From a virus, in IMG/VR virus record IMGVR_UViG_3300021409_000095, positions 1-21,051 of that record: a stretch of 21,051 bases of DNA; one strand, given 5' to 3'. Below the pieces are notes generated by a model. The model worked only from the letters and a program-made list of their open reading frames with translations. It did no database searches and was not told where the DNA came from. The position numbers and the translations under genes were made by a program. Within the stretch, counting starts at the first letter, position 1, and each line of letters begins with the position of its first letter. Of this stretch, positions 6,265 through 12,074 are shown piece by piece.

Positions 6265-7634
6265 GCGGCCTGCCGTGCGGCGCGGAGCTCGGCGAAGCTG
6301 CGACCATCGCCCTCGAGCGTGGCCCGGCCGCCGCCGGTGAAGGTCTGCCAGCGCTCCACGATCACGTCGCAGAAGCGCGGGTCGAGCTCCACCAGGCGCG
6401 CGGCCCGGCCGGCCTTCTCGCAGGCGATCAGGGTGGAGCCGGAGCCGCCGAAGGGGTCGAGGACCACGTCGCCCGGGCGGGTGGAGTTCTCCAGCATGCG
6501 CAGGATCAGCGCCACGGGCTTCATGGTGGGGTGTTCGGCGTTGCGCGAGGGCTTGTCGATGCGCAGGACCGAGCCCTCGACGGCCTCCAGCGCGAGGCCC
6601 TGGCCGGTGATCACCACGGTCTGGTCGCCGACATCCACCTGGACGGTGCCGTCCGGCATGGCGCGGAGCCTGGCGCCGGTGTCCTCGATCACGGTGGTCT
6701 GGGTGCGGCCGCCGAACCACGGATGCGCCGCGCCGGGCTTCCAGCCGTAGAGGATCGGCTCGTGCCGCCACTGATAGTCCGACCGGCCGAGCACCAGCGA
6801 GGGCTTCACCCAGGCCAGGCAGCCCGAGAGCTTGAACCCCGCGTCGCGGAACGCCGCGCGGAAGGCGAGCCCCTCGGTGTCGGCATGGGCGACGTAGATC
6901 GGCGCGCCCGGGGCCATCACCCCGAAGGCCGCACCGAAGGCGGCCCGCAGGAAGGCCCGGAACTCGCCCGCGGCCATGTTGTCGTTCGCGATCCTGCCCG
7001 CGGTGCCCTCGTAGTTGACGTTGTAGGGCGGGTCGGTCCAGCACGCCTGCACCTGCCGTCCATCGCAGAGCCGCCCCAGCACCGCCGCCTCCGTGCTGTC
7101 GCCGCAGATCAGCCGGTGCCGCCCGAGTTCCCAGACCATGCCGGGCTGGGTGACCGGGACCGGCTCGGCCTCCGGCACGAAGTCGGGATCGCCCAGCGTG
7201 GGCGGGGTATCGTCCAGCTCCGCGCCGCCGAGGAGGTCCGACAGCTGGTCCTCGGTGAAGCCCAGCAGGTCGAGGTCGAAGGCCTCGCCCTGCAGCGCGC
7301 GCAGCTCCTCGGCCAGCAGCGCCTCGTCCCAGCCGGCATTCTCGGCGATGCGGTTGTCGGCGATGACCAGCGCCCGCCGCTGCGCCTCCGACAGATGCCC
7401 CAGCACGATGACCGGGACGGCCTCGAGCCCCAGCCGCTGCGCCGCCATCAGCCGGCCATGCCCGGCGATGATGGTCCGGTCCGAGCCCACGAGGATCGGG
7501 TTGGTGAAGCCGAACTCCACGATCGAGGCGGCGATCTGCGCCACCTGCCACTCCGGATGCGTCCGGGCGTTGCGGGCGAAGGGCGCGAGCGTCGCGACCG
7601 GCATCATCTCGATCTGCAGACCGGCCTCGCTCAC
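6261..7634 (-). CDS. ParB-domain / beta-class DNA (adenine-type) methyltransferase
   Basis: A 457-residue fusion. Residues 10-80 are a ParB/Srx-type domain with the intact nucleotide-binding signature IIAGHGRLMAAQRLG (56-69). A helical stretch follows. The methyltransferase has DPPY (201-204) before the AdoMet motif DPFGGSGS (393-400), the motif order of beta-class amino-methyltransferases such as CcrM, so the product is N6-methyladenine or N4-methylcytosine. The start is the GTG at 7634, overlapping the upstream stop as GTGA. Such ParB-MTase fusions are common in prophages and are thought to protect phage DNA from host restriction or to mark it. The target sequence cannot be inferred. It is coupled on both sides, to a phosphoribosyltransferase fusion upstream and a PLD nuclease downstream. 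Confidence 0.88.
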   Translation of the reverse strand: MSEAGLQIEMMPVATLAPFARNARTHPEWQVAQIAASIVEFGFTNPILVGSDRTIIAGHGRLMAAQRLGLEAVPVIVLGHLSEAQRRALVIADNRIAENAGWDEALLAEELRALQGEAFDLDLLGFTEDQLSDLLGGAELDDTPPTLGDPDFVPEAEPVPVTQPGMVWELGRHRLICGDSTEAAVLGRLCDGRQVQACWTDPPYNVNYEGTAGRIANDNMAAGEFRAFLRAAFGAAFGVMAPGAPIYVAHADTEGLAFRAAFRDAGFKLSGCLAWVKPSLVLGRSDYQWRHEPILYGWKPGAAHPWFGGRTQTTVIEDTGARLRAMPDGTVQVDVGDQTVVITGQGLALEAVEGSVLRIDKPSRNAEHPTMKPVALILRMLENSTRPGDVVLDPFGGSGSTLIACEKAGRAARLVELDPRFCDVIVERWQTFTGGGRATLEGDGRSFAELRAARQAA

Positions 7635-8446
7635 CGCACGTCCCCCGAGATCCACGCCGCGCCCATCGCCGGCTGGCCGGCGCCCCGCACCGCCATGAGC
7701 GCCTGCTCCAGGTGCGCCCCAGTGCTGGCCACATCGTCCACGATCAGGATCGGACCGGCCGGCTCGGCCGCCCACACCAGCTCCGGCAGTCGCGCGTTCC
7801 GTGCCGGATGCGAGACGCCCGCCAGCGGCCGGTCCGCCCAGAGCTCCACGAACTCCGTGCCGAGCGTCTCTGCGACCTGCTGCGCCAGCCGCTTGCCGAA
7901 GCAGTCGCCCGTTCCGGAATGGCCGCAGGGCACCGGTGTCACTGCGTGGTCCGACCAGTCGCCGCGCAGCCGGCGCAGCACGGTCGCCAGTTCCGCAGCC
8001 GCTGCCTCCAGCACCGCCGGATCGCGGGCAGCCTTCGCCGCCTTCAGCGCCGCCAGATCCTCGGCCTTCGACGTGTCCCGCCAGGCGCGGGCCGAGACCC
8101 AGGCGACCTCGTGGCGCGAATAGACCGCCGGGCGCCAGACCAGCGAACCCAGCACCCCGAGCCCGCCGGCCTTCGGGTCGAACCCGACCGGCCGTGCCCG
8201 CGAGGCGTTCCGCTTCGGTCCCCGGGGCGCGCCGAGCCGCACCACCGGCACCCGCGCCAGCCCGAGCTCCTGCGCCGCCAGCACCCGCGCCAGCCCGCCG
8301 ATCACCCGGCCGTCCCGGCCGATCACCACGGGCTGGCCGAAGCCCACCGAGGGGATCGCCGCGACCCATTGCGCCACGAGGGCAGCGGCCGGCTGACGGA
8401 TCGGCCCCGCGCCGTCAAGGATCTCCGCCGGCGTCATCAACGGCAT
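7631..8446 (-). CDS. Degenerate ParB-like domain fused to phosphoribosyltransferase
   Basis: A 271-residue protein. Residues 10-72 align visibly with the ParB domain of the next gene (FGQPVVIGRDGRVIGGLARV against FTNPILVGSDRTIIAGHGRL; AAQELGLARVPVVRLG against AAQRLGLEAVPVIVLG), but the GHGR signature is replaced by GGLAR. A central linker contains SLVWRPAVYSRHEVAW. The C-terminal part is a PRTase fold with the PRPP-binding loop ILIVDDVASTG (233-243) and an upstream PCGHSGTGDCFGKRLAQQVAETLG segment resembling ComF-type PRTases. The ATG at 8446 has a good GGAGGG ribosome site. Its stop overlaps the GTG start of the ParB-methyltransferase. Substrate and reaction are unknown; coupling suggests a role in phage DNA or nucleotide modification. 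Confidence 0.75.
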   Translation of the reverse strand: MPLMTPAEILDGAGPIRQPAAALVAQWVAAIPSVGFGQPVVIGRDGRVIGGLARVLAAQELGLARVPVVRLGAPRGPKRNASRARPVGFDPKAGGLGVLGSLVWRPAVYSRHEVAWVSARAWRDTSKAEDLAALKAAKAARDPAVLEAAAAELATVLRRLRGDWSDHAVTPVPCGHSGTGDCFGKRLAQQVAETLGTEFVELWADRPLAGVSHPARNARLPELVWAAEPAGPILIVDDVASTGAHLEQALMAVRGAGQPAMGAAWISGDVR

Positions 8447-8748
8447 GGCCGTGCCCTCCGCTGCGCACCCGCGCTCGCGCCGTCTGGGGCGCGCACCCGC
8501 AGTGCGCACCCGCGCACCTGCGCACCCCGATTTTCACGCTGACGCTGGCGAAGGTCCGCGCCTCCGCCCCCCGCATACGCGCGGCGCCCGGGAGGACCCG
8601 CGGCAGGGGGGGTGTGGGATTGCGCCACGGCTGGCGCAGTCGGATCCGCGTGCCCTACTTCGTCCTCGGGCCGGGGATCGCTCCCGCGAGAGGTTCGGCG
8701 CCGGGGCGCTTACTGACCGCGATTGGCCGGAGAATCGCACAACGCGAA
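8447..8748 (-). other. Gene-free interval between antiterminator and late-side genes
   Basis: This interval of about 300 bp separates the NusG-family gene from the phosphoribosyltransferase gene, while nearly every other junction in this operon overlaps. Two short frames cross it (8534-8752 and 8437-8628, minus), but their Arg/Ser/Pro-rich composition and weak third-position bias argue against coding. It is where a lambda-like phage places its late promoter and antiterminator-response site. Apart from the GCGCACC repeat cluster I see no clear promoter hexamers. Confidence 0.5.
8463..8526. repeat. Five-copy GCGCACC repeat cluster
   Basis: GCGCACC occurs at 8463, 8491, 8504, 8512 and 8520; the last three are exactly 8 bp apart. 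On the transcribed minus strand each reads GGTGCGC. The cluster ends 16 nt before the phosphoribosyltransferase ATG and overlaps its ribosome-site region. It may be a protein-binding array or an RNA element for the antiterminator encoded just upstream. Confidence 0.6.
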
Positions 8749-9348
8749 TCACCGATCAAGCCCTTCCTTGTCGAGGCGGTCCACCGGGATCGCCGCGCCG
8801 GCTGCGCCCAGCAGCGGCACGACGAAGCGGGCGAGGCCGCGGTGGACGTCCGTGACCTCGACCACCCAGCCGGCCATGGCGCCGTCGCGGATCCGCACCC
8901 GGTCGCCCGGTCGGACGGTGCGGGCCTCCTCGGCCTTGCGCCGCAGCGCGCGCAGCCGTCCCGGCACTTCCGCCATGCGCGCCATCACCGCGTCCGACAT
9001 CGGCATCGGCAGGCCGCCTGTGCCGATCACGCGAGTCAGCCAGCGGCACTCGCGCAGCGCCGGCCACTGCGGCGCGCCGGTGAAGCGGGCGAAGACGTAG
9101 CGGGGGACCACCGGCCGCTCGAAGCTGACCTTGCGCCGCGGCCCGCGGGCGAGCCGGCGCCAGGCGGTCTCGGTCGGGAACCAGGCCTCCACGCCCCGCC
9201 GGGCGAGCCAGGCCTGCGCCCGGAGCTCGGCCAGCGGCGGGGTCTGGAAGCCGAACCACACCGGCTCCTCCACCCCGAGCTGCAGCGGCGTGATCGCGGC
9301 CGGCGGCGCCGCGTCCCCGATCCGCCAGGGCGTGGACGGCTCACGCAT
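8749..9348 (-). CDS. NusG-family phage transcription antiterminator (NGN + KOW)
   Basis: A 199-residue protein. An NGN domain spans about residues 28-120: WFGFQTPPLAELRAQAWLARRGVEAWFPTE, then ERPVVPRYVFARFTG, matching the NusG/RfaH pattern of basic residues followed by P-x-Y-V-F. After a basic helical linker, a KOW motif follows at about 146-166 (VRPGDRVRIRDGAMAGWVVEV). NusG paralogues of this kind (RfaH, LoaP, phage versions) bind RNA polymerase and promote read-through of specialised operons. The start at 9348 has a GGGAGG ribosome site and overlaps the preceding stop by 8 nt. It occupies the position of lambda Q, after replication genes and before a gene-free gap and late genes, so a role in late gene expression is inferred. 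Confidence 0.85.
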   Translation of the reverse strand: MREPSTPWRIGDAAPPAAITPLQLGVEEPVWFGFQTPPLAELRAQAWLARRGVEAWFPTETAWRRLARGPRRKVSFERPVVPRYVFARFTGAPQWPALRECRWLTRVIGTGGLPMPMSDAVMARMAEVPGRLRALRRKAEEARTVRPGDRVRIRDGAMAGWVVEVTDVHRGLARFVVPLLGAAGAAIPVDRLDKEGLDR

Positions 9349-9586
9349 CGCAGCCTCCCCGGCGGCGCAGGGCCAGCCCCTCGAGGCGCCGGAACACCCG
9401 CCGCACGGCATAGCCGCGGGCCACCGAGGCGGCCGTGAACAGCGCGGTGATGCCGAGCGCATCCACCGCCGAGGGCGCCAGCCCCCACCACGGCAGCGCC
9501 CAGACGGTCAGCGCCCAGGACAGCGCGAAGCCCACCGCCGTGCCGGCGAAGGCCTCGACCAGATCGAGACGCCGGGCCCGCCTCAT
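9341..9586 (-). CDS. Small membrane protein, DUF7220-like
   Basis: An 81-residue protein, MRRARRLDLVEAFAGTAVGF, with two hydrophobic helices (about residues 12-32 and 38-55) and a basic C-terminus (ARGYAVRRVFRRLEGLALRRRGG). The pattern SLVEA-helix-helix-TAxSxxRxYxxRRxF matches small phage and plasmid proteins labelled DUF7220, whose function is unknown. Its ATG overlaps the stop of the upstream gene (ATGA), and its end overlaps the NusG-family gene, so it belongs to the same translationally coupled operon. Confidence 0.75.
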   Translation of the reverse strand: MRRARRLDLVEAFAGTAVGFALSWALTVWALPWWGLAPSAVDALGITALFTAASVARGYAVRRVFRRLEGLALRRRGGCDA

Positions 9587-10074
9587 GGCCGCCGCTCCTC
9601 GCCCCAGACCTCGCGGATGATCTCGGCGATACGCCCGGGGCTCGCCCGCTCGCGGCGTTCCGGCGCGTCGGCTTCGTCCCCGCGCTCGAGCGCCGCGATC
9701 ATCGCCCGCCGCGGGGCTCCGAGCCGGCGGCAGACCTCCTCGAGCTCCGCCCAGGACGGCCAGAACCGCCAGCGATGCTCGAGCAGGGCAGCCCGGGCCA
9801 CGTCGGCGGGAAAGCCCTGCAGGCGCCGGACATAGGCGGCGACCCGCAGTGTCTCGCCGGCCTCGTCGTCGGGCCGGCGCGCCACGATCACCGACAGCTC
9901 CGCCAGCCAGTGCTCCAGTTGCACGACGGTGGCCGGCTCCAGCAGCCGGCGCAGATCGCGCAGCGCCGCCGCGCGGGCCTCGGGGCTGCCCTCCACCCGG
10001 CAGCCGCGCACGACCGTCACCACGCCCAGCGAGCGGCCCTGCTCGTCCCGCGGGAAGCGGTAGTCATGGTCCAC
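9583..10074 (-). CDS. Phage protein downstream of the O-like initiator (possible helicase-loader analogue)
   Basis: About 163 residues if it starts at the GTG at 10074 (VDHDYRFPRDEQGRSLGV), which overlaps the O-like gene by 11 nt. The ribosome site is poor, and a GTG at 10125 preceded by GGAGGAG is an alternative. The protein is mostly helical: EASPEARAAALRDLRRLLEP-type repeats, then a conserved-looking FPADVARAALLEHRWRFWPSWAELEEVCRRLGAPRRAMIAALERG. The FPADVAR...WPSWAEL pattern recurs in phage proteins encoded next to replication genes. Position after an initiator suggests a lambda-P-like or replisome-organiser role, which is inference only. Confidence 0.65.
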   Translation of the reverse strand: MDHDYRFPRDEQGRSLGVVTVVRGCRVEGSPEARAAALRDLRRLLEPATVVQLEHWLAELSVIVARRPDDEAGETLRVAAYVRRLQGFPADVARAALLEHRWRFWPSWAELEEVCRRLGAPRRAMIAALERGDEADAPERRERASPGRIAEIIREVWGEERRP

Positions 10075-10792
10075 GTGCAAGCTGACGCCGCAGGACGATG
10101 CTCGCGAGACTGCTGCGCGGTCCACCTCCTCCGGGTGGCGCGCCGCCAGCCAAGGAGCGAGGGCCGAACTGCTCCCGCCGGTCGAGCCAGCCGCGCCAGG
10201 CGGCGTCCCAGTTCCGATAGAGCGAACCTCGGGCAAGGTGGTAATCGCGGAATCGCGCGGCTTCACGGCTGATCTCCTCATCTGACAGGTTGCGGTCGCG
10301 GGCATCCGCCCGGTTGCGGTCCGACGGCGCCCACTCCTCCGGAAGCGGCAGTTCCGGTCGGCGCCGCGTGCGCGCGCGTGCGCGGGAACTCCCGCAAGGG
10401 AGTTCCTCTGACGGTTCCTGATGGTTCAATGATGGTTCGGGGGAACGTGGTTCCGGGGTGCACGGAACGTCGTTCCGGGTCCGGCGGAACGAGCTTCCGG
10501 GGGGAACGTCGTTCCGGGGGGAATGTGCTTCCGGGTCCGTGACCACGCGATAGAGGTTGCAGCCGCGCGGTCCGGCGCCGATCTGGACCTCGATCCAGCC
10601 CTCGGACTCGAGGCGGCGGAGGATGGCGCGAACCCCGCGATCCGTCATCCGCACCCGCCGCGCGAGCGTCTCGAGGCTCGGCCAGCAGTGCCCCTCGTCG
10701 TCGGCATGATCGGCCAGCGCCAGCAGCACGAAGCAGGCCCCCGTGTCGGACGGGCCGGCCTCCCAGACGCGGGACATCACCCGGACGCTCAT
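10064..10792 (-). CDS. Phage replication initiator-like protein (winged-helix, O-like)
   Basis: A 242-residue protein. Residues 1-85 form a winged-helix DNA-binding domain typical of phage O-type replication proteins: MSVRVMSRVWEAGPSDTGAC, then LLALADHADDEGHCWPSLETLARRVRMTDRGVRAILRRLESEGWIEV. A low-complexity linker of Pro/Ser/Arg residues follows. The C-terminal element LSDEEISREAARFRDYHLARGSLYRNWDAAWRGWLDR is common at the ends of phage replication proteins. The start overlaps the previous stop (ATGA). The DNA encoding the linker carries five regularly spaced GGAA-N5-TTCC palindromes, as the lambda O gene carries the lambda origin. Binding of the array by this protein is predicted, not shown. 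Confidence 0.8.
   Translation of the reverse strand: MSVRVMSRVWEAGPSDTGACFVLLALADHADDEGHCWPSLETLARRVRMTDRGVRAILRRLESEGWIEVQIGAGPRGCNLYRVVTDPEAHSPRNDVPPGSSFRRTRNDVPCTPEPRSPEPSLNHQEPSEELPCGSSRARARTRRRPELPLPEEWAPSDRNRADARDRNLSDEEISREAARFRDYHLARGSLYRNWDAAWRGWLDRREQFGPRSLAGGAPPGGGGPRSSLASIVLRRQLARGP
10385..10532. repeat. Iteron-like palindrome array, candidate phage replication origin
   Basis: Five 13-bp palindromes GGAAyGnnnTTCC begin at 10442, 10464, 10486, 10503 and 10520, with spacings 22, 22, 17 and 17. On one side are three GGTTC half-sites (10413, 10423, 10434) spaced about 10-11 bp, in the least GC-rich stretch nearby. Beyond them lies a perfect 9-bp inverted repeat (GGAACTCCC 10385-10393, GGGAGTTCC 10398-10406, loop GCAA). 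Everything lies inside the linker-coding part of the O-like gene. The repeats are seen directly; the origin role is inferred from the lambda O/ori arrangement. Confidence 0.6.
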
Positions 10793-11049
10793 GGCGCGGA
10801 CACCGGCGATGCCGGCGGCTCCCGCATCACCCGGTCCTGGAAGCTCCGGACGATGCGGCGCAGCGCGGCGACCTGCCGGGGCGACAGAGGTCGGCCCGGG
10901 AAGCGGCGGCGGCGGGCGATGAGGGAGGCGCAGAAGCGGCGCTCCCAGTCGGACACGCCGCCGTCGCACACCAGCGCGGGCAGGTAGGCGCAGAGGGCCT
11001 CGGCCGCGTCCTGCGCAGCCTGATCGGGGATCCGGGGCGCCGCGATCAT
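10789..11049 (-). CDS. Small helical phage protein, unknown function
   Basis: An 86-residue protein (MIAAPRIPDQAAQDAAEALC). The second half, SDWERRFCASLIARRRR followed by LSPRQVAALRRIVRSFQDRV, resembles a short helical module (WE-x2-F-x-x-S...LS-x-x-Q-x3-L-x-x-I) seen near replication genes of many phages, whose function I do not know. It starts 4 nt after the RuvC-like stop and ends overlapping the O-like start (ATGA), so it is an integral member of the replication operon. Confidence 0.65.
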   Translation of the reverse strand: MIAAPRIPDQAAQDAAEALCAYLPALVCDGGVSDWERRFCASLIARRRRFPGRPLSPRQVAALRRIVRSFQDRVMREPPASPVSAP

Positions 11050-11053
11050 GGGA

Positions 11054-11497
11054 TCACACCCAGCGCATGCCGAACCAGGCGATCAGGGCGGCCTCGGCGC
11101 GGCCGTCTTCCTTCGCCCGGGTCCACTGCTCGGCGTCGAGCGGGAACAGCATCGAGGCCTGCTGGCGGGCGCCGGCCTTGTCGCGCGGGACGTTCAGCGC
11201 GCGTTTCCAGTCCACGGGCCGGACCTCCCGCACCGGGATCCCGGCGGCGAAGAGGCTGGCGGTGAGGGCGCCATAGGCCTCGGCGATCACGGTGGCGGAG
11301 CGGATGCCGATCCCGGGCGGGTAGAAGGGCTTCTCGAGGACGGCGAAGGCCACAGGCGTGAGCGTGGGCAGGAGGTCCTGCAACTCCGCCACCGAGGCGG
11401 GCAGGTCCTGCGTGCTCACCCGCCAGCCGCCACAGTCGCCGCGCGCCAGCGCCGCGATGGCGCCGCGCCGGCCGGGGTCGATGCCGAGGAGCCGCAT
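11054..11497 (-). CDS. RuvC-like Holliday-junction resolvase
   Basis: A 147-residue RNase H-fold nuclease. It opens with MRLLGIDPGRRGAIAAL, where the Asp of GIDPG is the first catalytic acid of the RuvC family. AVLEKPFYPPGIGIRSA supplies the central Glu (LEKP, equivalent to LE-x-P/Q). DGRAEAALIAWFGMRW gives the C-terminal Asp/Glu/Ala motif (DGR-AEAALIA). Phages use such enzymes to resolve branched replication and recombination intermediates before packaging. The size matches phage-type RuvC proteins. It starts 2 nt after the GapR-like gene and precedes the small gene at 11049. Confidence 0.85.
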   Translation of the reverse strand: MRLLGIDPGRRGAIAALARGDCGGWRVSTQDLPASVAELQDLLPTLTPVAFAVLEKPFYPPGIGIRSATVIAEAYGALTASLFAAGIPVREVRPVDWKRALNVPRDKAGARQQASMLFPLDAEQWTRAKEDGRAEAALIAWFGMRWV

Positions 11498-11499
11498 GG

Positions 11500-11853
11500 T
11501 CAGAGCTCCAGCGCGGCGCGGTACATCTCCACCACCGCCTCGAACTCGGCCCGTTCCTCGGGCCGCATCCGGCGCAGCCGGATCACCTCGCGCAGGGCCC
11601 TGGTGCTGTAGCCGCGGGCCTTGGCCTCGGCCATCACCTCGCCCTGTTGCCGGGCCAGATCGCGCCGCTCGGCCTCCAGCGCCTCCCATTGCGCGACAAA
11701 CTGGCGGAGCTCGCCGGCGGCCGCGGACTCGACCTTCGCCCGCACCGCGGCGTCCTGCGGGCTCTCCCGCAGGGGGCGAGGCGGGGCGGCCTCTGCCCCG
11801 GCGAACAGCGCGAGCTCCCCGCCGCTCGTGGCGCCATGCCCATCCTCGATCAT
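11500..11853 (-). CDS. DUF2312 / GapR-family DNA-binding protein
   Basis: 117 residues from the ATG at 11853 (MIEDGHGATSGG), which has an AGGGAGG ribosome site about 8 nt upstream and an ATGA overlap with the preceding stop; an ATG at 11889 is also in frame. The C-terminal core matches the DUF2312/GapR family: AAAGELRQFVAQWEALEAERRDLARQ, then EVMAEAKARGYSTRALREVIRLRRM. GapR of Caulobacter is an essential alphaproteobacterial protein that binds overtwisted DNA ahead of replication forks. A phage copy inside a replication operon may aid fork progress or bias host replication. The N-terminal 40 residues are variable and Pro/Ala-rich. Confidence 0.85.
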   Translation of the reverse strand: MIEDGHGATSGGELALFAGAEAAPPRPLRESPQDAAVRAKVESAAAGELRQFVAQWEALEAERRDLARQQGEVMAEAKARGYSTRALREVIRLRRMRPEERAEFEAVVEMYRAALEL

Positions 11854-12074
11854 CGCCGATCCTCCCTTGCCGGTCTGCGGCGCCACCACCGCGCCGCCGA
11901 AATCCCCTCGCGGCGCGCGAGTTCATCGACGCGCCGCTGCATCGCCCGGGAAACCTCGCCGGTGAGCTCGCCCTGATCGCCCAGCTGCGCACGCACGCCG
12001 TCCAGCTCGGCCAGCGAGCCGGTGGCGAGGATCACCCCGATCAGATGCCGCGTCCGGCCCGGATCCCCGCTCAC
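11850..12074 (-). CDS. Small phage protein, unknown function
   Basis: A 74-residue product: MSGDPGRTRHLIGVILATGS, then LAELDGVRAQLGDQGELTGEVSRAMQRRVDELARREGISAARWW. It appears as a helical, charged protein with a possible coiled-coil segment around residues 35-55. Both ends overlap neighbours by ATGA (with the cytosine methyltransferase upstream and GapR downstream), which is the main evidence that it is translated. No family recognised. Confidence 0.65.
   Translation of the reverse strand: MSGDPGRTRHLIGVILATGSLAELDGVRAQLGDQGELTGEVSRAMQRRVDELARREGISAARWWRRRPAREDRR

Noticed and set aside
6531-8123. Plus-strand 530-codon frame across the methyltransferase and PRTase genes
   Set aside because: It is antisense to DPPY and PRPP-loop motifs; a shadow frame.
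8437-8628. 63-codon minus-strand frame over the GCGCACC repeats
   Set aside because: Composition is driven by the repeats; there is no ribosome site and no recognisable motif.
8534-8752. 72-codon minus-strand frame whose GTG overlaps the NusG-like stop
   Set aside because: The overlap fits the operon style, but Arg/Ser/Pro-rich composition and weak third-position bias argue against a real gene; kept as gene-free.
10442-10532. Regular repeats considered as a CRISPR array
   Set aside because: The units are 13-bp palindromes with 4-9 bp gaps inside a coding gene; they have no CRISPR-like repeat or spacer lengths and no cas genes are nearby.
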